From Candolleomyces eurysporus (lineage: Eukaryota > Basidiomycota > Agaricomycetes > Agaricales > Psathyrellaceae), in the NCBI GenBank assembly GCA_027579435.1, contig JANBPK010001710.1, forward strand, positions 1 through 14,780: 14,780 nt of DNA, in the 5' to 3' direction. How positions within the stretch are numbered: position 1 is the first letter of the stretch; every line of letters starts with the position of its first letter. Shown piece after piece: positions 1-8,395 of this stretch. The position numbers and the translations under genes are program-made. Under the pieces are notes generated by a model that searched no databases, was not told the origin of the DNA, and was given only the letters and a program-made list of their open reading frames with translations.

Positions 1-243
1 TTAACCCTTCACAAACGACCCACCAGCAATCCACGATTAATCCGTCTCAAGATCACAGTTCGCCGCCGAGGAGCGCCACGACGACTTCGATTATTTTCTC
101 ACTCCGCATTCCTCGACGAGACAGCCGCCCGTCTCCTAGAAACCAAGCTCAATACTTTAATCAACACAATTGGCCGCAACGTCCATTTGTTAGCACTAAC
201 CGGGGGATATCTATTATCCTGTCAAATTCCCGACGTGTGCTGA
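1..243 (+). CDS. LTR-encoded leader ORF of copy A, 5' partial
   Basis: Frame 1 is open from the window edge to TGA 241-243. The protein matches the copy B leader ORF (8001-8255) closely: both contain HSAFLD, LLET[KR]LNTL[IV]NTIG and LTGGYLLSC. Counting differences between the copies over about 47 codons gives roughly 11 at first, 7 at second and 18 at third codon positions, the pattern of a translated, selected frame. The start lies outside the window. I do not recognise the family. The conserved coding pattern moves to the -1 frame near base 235 just before the stop, so the real product may be longer through frameshifting, or the ORF may be spliced to gag. Confidence 0.55.
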   Translation, partial: LTLHKRPTSNPRLIRLKITVRRRGAPRRLRLFSHSAFLDETAARLLETKLNTLINTIGRNVHLLALTGGYLLSCQIPDVC

Positions 244-371
244 TCATTCGGCATAACGGACACTTTTCTATCGTACGCGGACGACTCTATTCCCTTCTCC
301 ATCACGAAGACGACATCGTCCTCTTTCTCCGAAATCGCCCTCCGGTAATTGTCTCAAGGTTTCTCCCTTGA
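231..371 (+). other. -1 frame continuation of the leader ORF in copy A
   Basis: Frame 3 is open from base 3 to TGA 369-371. From about 231 onward its translation (RRVLII, then VRGRLYSLL, HHEDDIVLFLRNR) matches copy B (RRVLII, FRGQIISII, HYEDDLVFTLRNR). Differences by codon position in this frame are about 18, 7 and 22, so second positions are protected. Upstream of 231 the protected frame is instead frame 1. There is no ATG in this frame. How it would be translated is unknown; a -1 frameshift near 235-240 is the simplest idea. Confidence 0.45.
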
Positions 372-380
372 GCCATAACA

Positions 381-392
381 GAAGAACAAGCT
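381..392 (+). promoter_or_regulatory. Self-priming primer-binding site, copy A
   Basis: Directly after the LTR end (TAACA, 376-380) comes GAAGAACAAGCT, identical to copy B. It lacks the TGG start expected for pairing with a tRNA CCA end. Instead its last 10 bases are complementary to AGCTTGTTCT at the predicted 5' end of the transcript (7953-7962 in the complete LTR). This is the arrangement known from Tf1 and sushi-type elements, where the RNA 5' end folds back as the primer. Confidence 0.7.
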
Positions 393-403
393 TTCCCATC
401 AAC

Positions 404-425
404 GTACCTTCTGTCTAGAAGGTAC
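404..425 (+). other. Leader hairpin after the primer site, copy A
   Basis: This is a 22-base inverted repeat with a 2-base loop. Nine stem pairs are Watson-Crick and the loop-closing pair is G-U (G413/T416). Copy B has the same hairpin with a G-C closing pair. It lies 11 bases after the primer site and may help shape the self-priming RNA structure. Confidence 0.6.
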
Positions 426-1092
426 TTTCCCATCAAACAAGATTTTCGGATCCAGCAAATCGATCTCCCGAATCTCCTCTTCTTCCTCGAAAAAGGAAAA
501 GAAGTCTTCCAAGAAAACCACTCCGAAACAATCCAGATCCTCCACCCCTCAACTTCCCCCTTGTGCCAAGACACCTCATTGGTTTTCCCTCCCTAGATCT
601 ATCGATTGTATCACTGCGGGAGAAGCCCTTTTAACCTGCAACACTCAACCTTGTCCTTATCGAGACATCCCAAACACCCAACAATCGCCCGATCCAAATC
701 TAGTTCTTTGCGACTCAAAGAATATCAATTATTCCGGAAACAAGAACGCTCCGACCTATCTCTGCACAGATCACGACGAACACGCGTTTTACGTACCTTC
801 TTCCAAAGACTCCCACATCAACCGGAATAACGACTGGATCTTTTGTCTTGAACAACCCTGCCCATCTCGATCCACTTTATCCGATTCATTTCCCGACGAT
901 TTCGAACCAACTTCTGACTCCAATAAGGAAGTCATCCACAAACTATTGAATCCCGCTCTTACCCCGATTAAGGAGGTACCCTCAAAGTCTCCCGAACGAA
1001 CTGAACCAGTCCAAGAAGAAGAGGAAGAAGACGACGAAGACCAAGAAGGATCTGGCAATACTTCTCAGGCCGAATCCGCTCCAGAATCTCAA

Positions 1093-1237
1093 CCAGCTCC
1101 GGCACCAAAACCGATAGAGCAACCCAAACCAGTTCCGGCATTCAAACCGATTGAACTANNCCCAATCCACCCCGGAATCCCAACCGACAGAGCAAACCCA
1201 ATCCGCTCCGGAATCCCAGCCGACAGAGCAAACTCAG
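1093..1237 (+). repeat. 36-bp minisatellite in gag, four units (copy A)
   Basis: Four tandem units of 36 bp (1093, 1129, 1166, 1202) each encode a 12-residue Pro/Glu/Gln-rich repeat of the type SAPESQPTEQTQ. The second unit is 37 bases long and contains the two Ns, which explains the apparent frame shift of gag. Copy B has six units. Confidence 0.85.
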
Positions 1238-2724
1238 ACTCAGCCAGAAAGTACCGAACAAACCGAATCATCGAACCAACCTAAACCCCGAATCTCCAGA
1301 CCGGTTACTCCAGAATCTCCTTGTAAAGGATTTATCCACCTATTAACCAAAAAGGTTTCGAAAGACTGTTGGATCGAAGAAGGACACCGAAAAGACTATT
1401 GCGCCCAACAACCCTGTCCTCATCGATATACCACCTGGAACTCTCTTAACGAAGCAACTCAAAAGAATTTTGAAATTTGCACCCCTTCAAACGCGCTCCA
1501 CGCCGGAAACAAGTCTCACCCAGAATACGTCTGTATAGACACCGACAAACACCGATTCGACACCAAAGATTTGGTAGATTGCCATAAAGGGACCAATAAT
1601 TCTCTTTACGACTGCTCTATCCAACCCTGCCCCCATCGACTCGTTGCTTCCACTGGAAATTGGAAACCCCGATTCATCAAACCCCTTCCAGAACAAGAAG
1701 AAGAAATCTTAGATAACATGGTTTCTAAGGAGATCCAGATCAACAAAACCTCCGAATTCGACGGAAATCGGTCTCGATTTGCCTCATGGAGGAACGAATG
1801 GACCCTTTATCTCGACATCAACGAAGACATCTACAATACCGACACAAAGAAGATCGGTTATGTCATCTCTTACATGACCTCCGGAGAAGCCCTTCTATGG
1901 AGGACTCAATGGACTTGCGAGAAAACCACCAGCGGAAAAGTAACCTACGGACGCTTTACCGACTTCTGCACCGAACTCGAAAAAGCCTTTGCCGAAGTAT
2001 ACGAAGAACCGGTGGCCCGAAAGCTCCTATTCCAACTAAAGCAAACAGGAATGACAGCAGTCGAATACACTACCAAGTTCAAGCTTCTTGCCGCTCAAGG
2101 AAATCTCAGATCTTCTGGAACGAAAGGCGCCACCGACGATATGATGCTCAGAGACATCTATATTGCCGGACTCAACAAACCTCTCAAGAAAGAAGTCGAG
2201 AATGAAAAAGAGCCACCCGAAACCCTCGCCGATTGGATCACCAGGGCTATCGCCCGAGATCAACAATGGAGACTTAACAACCCGACCACTTCCTCCCTCC
2301 TTCCTCTTTCGAAGAAGACCGTTGTCAAATCTGTGAAAACCACAAAACCCGAAGAAACCAGAATTGCGAAACTCACGGACGCCGAACGAGAAAAACTCTG
2401 ACGAGAAGGACGATGCTGGTTTTGTAGAGAACAAGGACACATTTCCCGCGATTGTCCAAAACCAAAGCCTAATCGCACATTTCCTCTCAATAATCCCGGA
2501 TCTTCTGTCTATCGTACCTCCCAGAACTCGTCATACCGCAATCCATCCTTCCAAGCTCCCACGAATTCTTATCAACCTCCTCCGTACCAGAAGAAAGAAG
2601 AAACCAAGAAGTGGGAACCGAAGAAGTTCGATTCGTATATTCGCCAAATGCTCACTAACATGAACGAAGAAGACTTCAATGTCTTCCATGAAGCCTGGAC
2701 TTCTTCTCCATTCGAACGGCACTC

Positions 2725-2965
2725 TAACGACTCTAATGAAACTCAGGATTTTCCCACCGGAGACTAGCCCTGACGTCTAGTTCTCCTTTGTTACCCTTAT
2801 CTATTCTGGTTAGACCCCGGACGATTTCCTCGTATATATCTCCCGTGACTGTTCGATCGATATTAGTGGCTGAGATGGACAATAAATCTATGCACATCCC
2901 GTTAACCTTTATCAAAAACAGTCTAACCAGAAAAGAAACCGTCAGCGCTCGCTCCCTCGTCGACT
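2725..2965 (+). other. Hyperconserved gag-pol junction (copy A)
   Basis: Compared with 10822-11062 of copy B, only three substitutions occur in 241 bases, and 2845-2965 is identical over 121 bases. The flanking gag and pol sequence differs at roughly 13-17% of bases, mostly third positions. The block spans the gag end, the 28-base gag/pol overlap, the first possible pol ATG (2875) and the codons up to the protease active site. Its codons (TTA, ATA, AGT) are less C-ending than the rest. It probably acts as RNA, or was homogenised by recombination. Confidence 0.7.
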
Positions 2966-5900
2966 GTGGAGCGGGTGGGATATTCATGGACACCAAATTC
3001 GCTCGACAACATCGACTTCCCCTTACGAAACTCTCGATCCCAATCGAAGTATTCAATGTGGACGGAACACCAAATAAACAAGGACAAATCATGACCTTCA
3101 CTCGACTCATGATCACCATCAACGGAAGAACCAAGCGAACCAAGTTCCTTATCACAGGACTCGGCGAAGAACAAATTATTCTAGGTCTACCTTGGCTACG
3201 AAAAGAAAACCCCATCATCGACTGGGAAAAGAAAACCCTTATTTGGAAAAAGACTCCGATCACCTTCCCCTTGAAACACCCGAACTCCATTCCCATCAGA
3301 ACTAAAATCACGACCTCACAAACCCTTGCTCAAGAATACGAAGAGAAGAAGAAGGAAGTACCTCTCGAAGAACAAATCCCGAAACAGTATCACGAATTCC
3401 TCGATGTCTTTGACAAACAAACGGCTACACGATTTCCAAAGAAACGACCATACGACCATAAAATCGATCTAAAACCCGAATTCATTCCGAAAATAGGCAA
3501 AACATACAGCCTCTCCCCAAAAGAAACCGAAGAACTCGACTCTTTTCTTGAAGAAAACCTTAAGAAAGGGTATATTGTTCCCTCTCAATCCCCGCAAGCT
3601 GCTCCATTCTTCTTTGTCGCCAAAAAGGACGGTTCCTTACGACCTTGTCAAGATTACCGATACATCAACGAACATACCGTCAGAAACGCCTATCCGCTAC
3701 CCCTCATTTCAGATCTACTCGATAAACTCAAAAACGCCAAGTACTTTACTAAGGTAGATGTCAGGTGGGGATATAATAACGTACGAATCCGGGAAGGCGA
3801 CGAGTGGAAGGCAGCCTTTGTAACGAACCGGGGACTTTTCGAACCGACAGTAATGTTCTTCGGTCTTTGCAACTCACCGGCAACATTCCAATCAATGATG
3901 GACTCAATCTTTGAAGAAGAAATCCGCAAAGGACTCATTGTAGTCTATATGGACGACATTCTCATCTTCGCCGATACTCTAAAACAACTCCGCTCCCTTA
4001 CCCTCCACGTACTCCAGAAACTCCGATCAAATGATCTCTTCCTGCAACCCGAAAAATGTACCTTCGAGACTCAAAAAATCGACTTCCTGGGAATGATTGT
4101 CGAGCCAGGGAAACTCACCATGGATCCTACGAAATTAAAAGGGATTCGAGAATGGCCGGTTCCCACCACTGTCAAGCAAGTCTGATCATTCCTAGGTTTT
4201 GGAAATTTCTACCGAAAATTCATTCTACACTACTCCGACCTCGCCGGTCCACTTAACAATCTTCTCAAGAAAAACCAAGCATTCTCATGGACACCGGAAG
4301 CCCAACAAGCATTTGATACACTCAAACTTCGCTTCACTCAGGAACCGGTTCTCAGAATGCCCGACCAATCAAGACCCTTCTTTATCGAAGCCGACGCCTC
4401 AAAACATGCAACTGGGGCAGTGCTTATGCAAGAAGACTCGAACGGTGACAAACATCCTGTAGCTTTTCTCTCAAAGACCTTCGCTCCCGCCGAGAAAAAC
4501 TACCAGATCTACGATCGAGAGTTGCTCGCAATTATCCGTGCCCTTCGCACCTGGCGACACTATCTTCACGGATCTCAACACCCAGTAACGATCATCACTG
4601 ATCATCAAAATCTTACCTTTTTCAGACAACCTCAACGACTCAATCAACGACAACGACGATGGATTCCTGAATTAGAAGAATACAATTATATTCTAGAACA
4701 CCGCAAAGGACCCACCATGATTCAATCAGACACACTCTCACGAAGACCAGACCATCATCCCGAAGAGGACGAAAACGAAGAAACTGTTCTTCTCCCCTCG
4801 AATCTATTCATCAATGCTTTGAAACTCGATCAAGAACAAAGGATGTTTGACGACTCTTTACAGAGTACTATTACCTCCATCGATAAACTCGATCACGAAG
4901 CACAAGTGGCGCTTACGAAACTCACCAGTATAGACACATCGGATCCCGACTGGACTCTATATCCTACCAAACACGGAATCATTTTGCTATTCCAGAACCG
5001 CATCTATCTCCCAGATAATCTCCATCTCCGTCGACAAGTCACCAAACTCTACCACGATACCCCGACAGCGGGACACCCCGGACAACAAGGAACACTCTTG
5101 GCCTTACAAAATGACTACTTTTGGCCAGGAATGACCAAATTCGTCAATAACTACGTCAAAGGGTGTGCCCAGTGTCAGCAAAACAAAATTAACCGAAGAC
5201 CCTCGAAACCCCCACTTTTCCCCATAGAATCTTCCACTGAAACGCGCCCCTTTTCCCAAATCTCGATGGACCTCATTACCGACCTTCCCGTTTCGAACAA
5301 ATATGACTCCATTCTAGTTATCGTAGATCATGGCCTTACCAAAGGCGTGGTTTTCACCCCATGCAACAAGACCATTACAAACGAACAAGTCTCCGACATT
5401 CTTTTCAGAAAAATTCTCACGAAATACGGAAGACCGAACAAGATCATTTCCGATCGAGGACCCCAGTTTGTGGCAAAAGTATTCACCACTGCCCTAAACC
5501 TTATGGGAATCAAATCTACTCCATCCACCGCGTTTCATCCTCAAACGGACGGTGCCACGGAACGTGTCAACCAAGAAATCTCTGCATACCTATCGATCTT
5601 TTGTTCGGTTAATCCTGAAACATGGTACGACAAACTCCCACTGGCCGAATTTACGCATAACTCCAGAAATCACGCCGACCGAAAACACACTCCCTTTGAA
5701 TTACTATATGGATATCGACCACCTGCCATTCCAACTGCCATCGGCGAAACCAAGTTCCCAGCTGTCGAATCAAGAATGAAGATGCTCGAATCCGCACGAA
5801 ATGAAGCTATTGCAGCCCACGAACTCGCCAGAATTAGAATGCGCTCTCGCTTTTCTGGAACCTTTGTTCCTTTTACGAAAGGACAAAAGGTCTGGCTTGA

Positions 5901-6342
5901 TTCCAGAAACCTGAAACTCCCGTACCTATCCAAGAAGATTGCCCCAAAACGAGAAGGACCTTTCAAAATTCTAGAAGTCCTGTCACCTGTCACTTATCGA
6001 CTAGAACTTCCGACTCAGTGGAAGATTCATCCCGTTTTCCATGCAACCCTTCTATCACCTGTCAAGGAAACCGAAGCCCACGGACCCCTTCATCCTTCAC
6101 ATGTTCCGGAAATTATAGAAGGACACGAAGAATTCGAAGTAGAAGGAATCTTGAAACACAAAGACGAAAAAGGAAAACGTTTCTATTTAGTCCGTTGGAC
6201 CGATCAACCGACAACAGCGGACTCATGGGAACCAGAAGAAAATATCACACACGCCCAGGAAACCCTTGACACTTACTGGAAACGTGTTGATGAAAAGAAC
6301 AAAAAGAAAACCAAGAAAGGAAAACAGAAGGGCAAGACCTAG
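2740..6342 (+). pseudogene. pol: Pol polyprotein (PR-RT-RNaseH-IN-chromodomain), copy A, one nonsense codon
   Basis: Same protein as the intact copy B pol. The frame opens at 2740 after TGA 2737-2739, overlapping gag by 28 bases in the -1 frame; the first ATG is 2875. Domains: aspartic protease with DCGAGG (about 2962-2979) and ILGLPWL; RT with VDVRWGYNN and YMDD (near 3946-3957); RNase H (FIEADAS, DRELL, TDHQN, QSDTLSR); integrase with HX6H...CX2C zinc site, MDLITD, SDRGPQF and TERVNQE; GPF motif; chromodomain; Lys-rich tail; TAG 6340-6342. TGA at 4183-4185, just after the RT thumb start, replaces CGA (Arg) in copy B. Otherwise the frame is open, so this is a young nonsense mutation. A full Pol cannot be made without readthrough. 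Confidence 0.9.
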
Positions 6343-6589
6343 ACTCGCTTGGAGTTTCATCTCAAACACTCCAACACCAACCCTCCTGATGATCAAGCAC
6401 GACAAGTATTACATGAAGCACGCAATCATGACATCATACGGGACTTCTCCGCTGTCAAAAATTTGTATAAAAACCCCTAACACTCACCCAGACTTCCTCA
6501 GCATCTGCTACCACTCGAACTCACTCCAACAACATCCAACCCAAACGCCTCCTCCTCCTCTTTCTTCTTTTTACCTTCATCTATTCGAA
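6343..6589 (+). promoter_or_regulatory. Pol-ORF3 spacer with internal TATA promoter, copy A
   Basis: This 247-base non-coding stretch separates pol from the third ORF. TATAAAAA at 6466-6473 lies 124 bases before ATG 6590; copy B has TATAAATA at 14552-14559, 125 bases before its ATG. The AGCATCTGCTA..CACTCGAACTCACTC sequence after it is also conserved and would form the start of the leader. The first part (6346-6425) is nearly identical in both copies. I infer an internal promoter for a short mRNA. Confidence 0.55.
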
Positions 6590-7619
6590 ATGGCCCCTTC
6601 TCGCACCTCGAAGACCACTTCCGCCCTTGTCACCCCATTCGATGCCTATGCCAATGGCACCTCCTCGACCCCCAAAAANCGACGCCCACGCACATCTCCG
6701 CCGCTTCCCTTTCGACAACACCCTCCGAACCGCAGTCACCCCCGCCGAAATAAAATCGGCTGAAGAACGTCTCACGACAGTCAAATGTCAGTGGGACTAT
6801 AAGAACTATATCAAAGCCCACGCCTCCGCCACGGGGGACTTCTACGACATGCCATACAACTTCCGATACTACTCAAGAGTTCAAGTAGCCAACGGATCCA
6901 CTGAAGGGGACATTCAGTGGATCCAAGAAAGAATCCGACTATGCGAAGATCAAATCAGAAACCTCGGACACGACCTGGTCAGCCTCCAGAATCAAGAAGA
7001 AACCCTCAANTTTCGTCTCGAGAGAGGGAAGAAGGTCATCAACGACGAGATCAAGGCTGTCCAGGAGGCTATCAAGGATGGCCAACTGGTTTATAGAGAA
7101 ATGGACGAGAGGGANCTCGTCAANNANGCNTACAAGAANGGTATCCCCATTCCCCATTTCAANAACATCCGNCATCTNTCNCAACCCGAGCTTGTNGAAC
7201 ACAAGCATTCCTTNTGCTCCCGNTGCCGAANCAAAGGNCACCTNCCNACTCACCACAGGGATGTTAAATGCCCTCACTGCCGAATCACCGCNCCNGGCCA
7301 TTTCCCGGCCAANTGTTCCCGNGCCAAGGAGGTCGATGACCTCCTNGAATCTATTCCTGCTGCCGCCGCCGCCGCCGTATCCCCTCAGCCGACCACCAAC
7401 TCCTCTTCCTCCGTACTCCCTTCTCCCAACGTAGAAAGGACTCGCCACCGCAAGAACAAGAAGTCGGCCCAGAAGAAGGCCAAGAAGGTTACCTGGGGAG
7501 TTGGTCGCACNAAACCCTGGGGCTCCTGGAATTCCGCCCCCGAATCCTCGAGCTGGTCTCGTCCGGAAGGACACCAGTCTCACTTCTCGAACGACCCCTA
7601 TTACGGATGGACCGATTGA
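6590..7619 (+). CDS. Third ORF after pol: coiled-coil, tandem zinc-knuckle protein (copy A)
   Basis: ATG 6590 (context TTCGAAATGG) opens a frame matching copy B at 14677 (MAPSRTSKTTSAL..TPFDA). At N6679, in an A-run, copy A has one base more than B, so the frame passes from 2 to 3; this looks like a sequencing error. It then runs to TGA 7617-7619, about 342 residues. Visible parts: a long charged heptad-like helix (about 6908-7113), two Cys/His knuckles (7215-7316: CX2CX4HX4H, then CX2CX6HX4C with CPHCRIT..GHFPA), an Ala run, a basic stretch, and a Trp/Ser-rich tail. There is no signal peptide or membrane segment, so it is not Env-like. Of 24 Ns in the frame, 22 sit at third codon positions, supporting real, conserved coding. 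Likely a nucleic-acid-binding accessory protein; I do not recognise the family. Confidence 0.75.
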
Positions 7620-7638
7620 TTCAGGGGAATCAACCATA

Positions 7639-7650
7639 GTAGGGGGGTAT
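7639..7650 (+). promoter_or_regulatory. Polypurine tract before the 3' LTR
   Basis: A G-rich purine run (AGGGGGG at 7641-7647) sits directly before the TGTTACGAAC that opens the LTR. Retrotransposons use such a tract to prime plus-strand DNA synthesis. It follows the third ORF stop by 20 bases, which shows that this ORF lies inside the element. Confidence 0.75.
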
Positions 7651-7764
7651 TGTTACGAACTCTGACTCGGACAATAGGNTACTAGTAATAGCTATGTAAT
7701 CTATATAGTACTCTGACTCGTTTTTCTTTTTTTNGACTCATTTTTACTTTTATTTGATGGACTT

Positions 7765-7870
7765 AGTGTTTCATAGTNGCTGCGCAATGATATCGCACAG
7801 CAACTGANCTCGGAATATGTATACAGTATAGTGTTTCATAGTAGCTGCGCTCNGAATACGCACAGCTACT
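7765..7870 (+). repeat. Two tandem hairpin-bearing repeats in U3
   Basis: The 21-base unit AGTGTTTCATAGT[N/A]GCTGCGC occurs at 7765-7785 and 7830-7850, 65 bases apart. Each unit starts a 31-base hairpin (7775-7805 and 7840-7870) with an 8-bp outer stem. The stems read AGTNGCTG/CAGCAACT and AGTAGCTG/CAGCTACT, so the fourth pair differs between them while pairing can be kept. U3 is present at the 3' end of the genomic RNA, so these may act as RNA or as palindromic protein-binding sites. Confidence 0.65.
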
Positions 7871-7918
7871 GACTGATGATGACTTGGACTATCATTTACG
7901 GGCTGTGTAGCCCTGTAC

Positions 7919-7963
7919 TATATAACTTTTACTCGATGTACNGTAGTTCTTTAGCTTGTTCTC
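7919..7963 (+). promoter_or_regulatory. LTR promoter: TATA box and predicted transcript 5' end
   Basis: TATATAA at 7919-7925 is followed 34 bases later by AGCTTGTTCTC (7953-7963). Its first 10 bases are the exact reverse complement of the primer-site bases 8400-8409. For self-priming the RNA must start at or just before 7953, which fits the TATA spacing. The R-U5 leader is then about 445 bases. Confidence 0.65.
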
Positions 7964-8000
7964 AAGAATCNACCCATCGAGCCAAGTAACCAGCTAGCTT

Positions 8001-8255
8001 ATGCTAGTACTCACCATTCACAAACGTTCTACTCATCGGCCACAACTATTTCGAATCTCCGTAACCATCAAGCGTCGGGTAACCCGCCGCCGACACCAAC
8101 GACTCTTTGCTCACTCTGCGTTCCTCGACGCTTCTCGCGCTCTATTACTCGAAACCAGGCTCAACACTTTAGTCAACACCATTGGCCAGGACATCCATCT
8201 AGTTACTCTGACCGGGGGATATCTCTTATCCTGTCGTCTCCGCGACGTGTATTAA
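8001..8255 (+). CDS. LTR-encoded leader ORF, copy B (84 codons)
   Basis: The only ATG between the predicted RNA start (7953) and the primer site is at 8001, 48 bases in, so it is the first AUG of the genomic RNA. The ORF ends at TAA 8253-8255. The product is Arg-rich at its N-terminus, then contains a helical part (HSAFLDASRALLLETRL) and a strand-like part (IHLVTLTGGYLLSC). It is conserved in copy A with a coding substitution pattern, although A's start lies outside the window. Coding inside an LTR is unusual. After codon 82 (GAC, 8244-8246) the conserved frame shifts by -1. The same point carries a GTGT that could act as a splice donor joining this ORF in phase to gag. Function unknown. Confidence 0.55.
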   Translation: MLVLTIHKRSTHRPQLFRISVTIKRRVTRRRHQRLFAHSAFLDASRALLLETRLNTLVNTIGQDIHLVTLTGGYLLSCRLRDVY

Positions 8256-8395
8256 TCATTTGTCGTGACGGATTGATTACCTTATTTCGAGGACAAATCA
8301 TTTCTATCATCCACTACGAAGACGACTTAGTCTTTACCCTACGCAACCGACGACCAGTAACCATCCCTAGGTTCCGCCCAGAACCTAACTCATAA
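8243..8395 (+). other. -1 frame continuation of the leader ORF, copy B
   Basis: Frame 2 is open from 7955 to TAA 8393-8395, which overlaps the LTR terminus, but has no ATG. From 8243 its product (RRVLII, FRGQIISII, HYEDDLVFTLRNR) is conserved with copy A, with second codon positions most protected. Together with the preceding frame this suggests one protein read through a -1 shift near 8247-8252. No classical slippery heptamer is visible there. Confidence 0.45.

Larger units (their letters stand above)
1..380 (+). repeat. 5' LTR of copy A, 3' part only (R-U5)
   Basis: The window opens inside an LTR. The stretch aligns with 8008-8397 of the complete LTR and ends in the same CATAACA at 374-380, directly before the primer site shared by both copies. 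By eye it is only about 70% identical to the other LTR, clearly less than the gag and pol genes, so the two are not sister LTRs of one insertion. U3, the promoter and the transcription start of copy A lie before base 1. It carries the conserved leader reading frames described separately. Confidence 0.85.
382..2767 (+). pseudogene. gag: Gag polyprotein, copy A, broken by one stop and an N-linked frame slip
   Basis: This is the structural protein that coats the element RNA. In order: Ser/Lys-rich start, Cys/His module 1 (574-870), acidic run (1015-1050), proline-rich 36-bp repeats (1093-1237), Cys/His module 2 (1331-1639), Retrotrans_gag-type core from ATG 1718 (motifs FDGNRSRFASWRNEW, VEYTTKFKLLAAQG), and a zinc knuckle CWFCREQGHISRDC (CX2CX4HX4C) near 2413-2454. 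The frame changes from 1 to 2 at the two Ns at 1159-1160; the repeat unit there is 37 instead of 36 bases, so an assembly error is likely. TGA at 2399-2401 replaces copy B's CGC, cutting off the knuckle. The frame then runs to TAG 2765-2767. No ATG precedes 1718 in frame, although the 5' region is clearly conserved coding sequence. Start mechanism unknown. Confidence 0.8.

Noticed and set aside
1151..1284. Real frameshift mutation in copy A gag
   Set aside because: It coincides exactly with two Ns and one repeat unit of 37 rather than 36 bases, so an assembly or base-calling error is more likely.
2733..3311. Long antisense ORF over the gag-pol junction (also 10830-11093)
   Set aside because: It mirrors a strongly conserved sense region; there is no independent start context or domain. 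The conservation is more simply explained on the sense strand, though antisense coding is not excluded.
6266..6763. 165-codon ORF running from the pol tail into the third ORF
   Set aside because: Its first part is an out-of-frame shadow of pol and the spacer; only the part from ATG 6590 is conserved with copy B.
6590..7619. Envelope-like gene after pol
   Set aside because: The position fits, but there is no signal peptide, transmembrane segment or fusion-like stretch; the content is coiled coil, zinc knuckles and basic residues.
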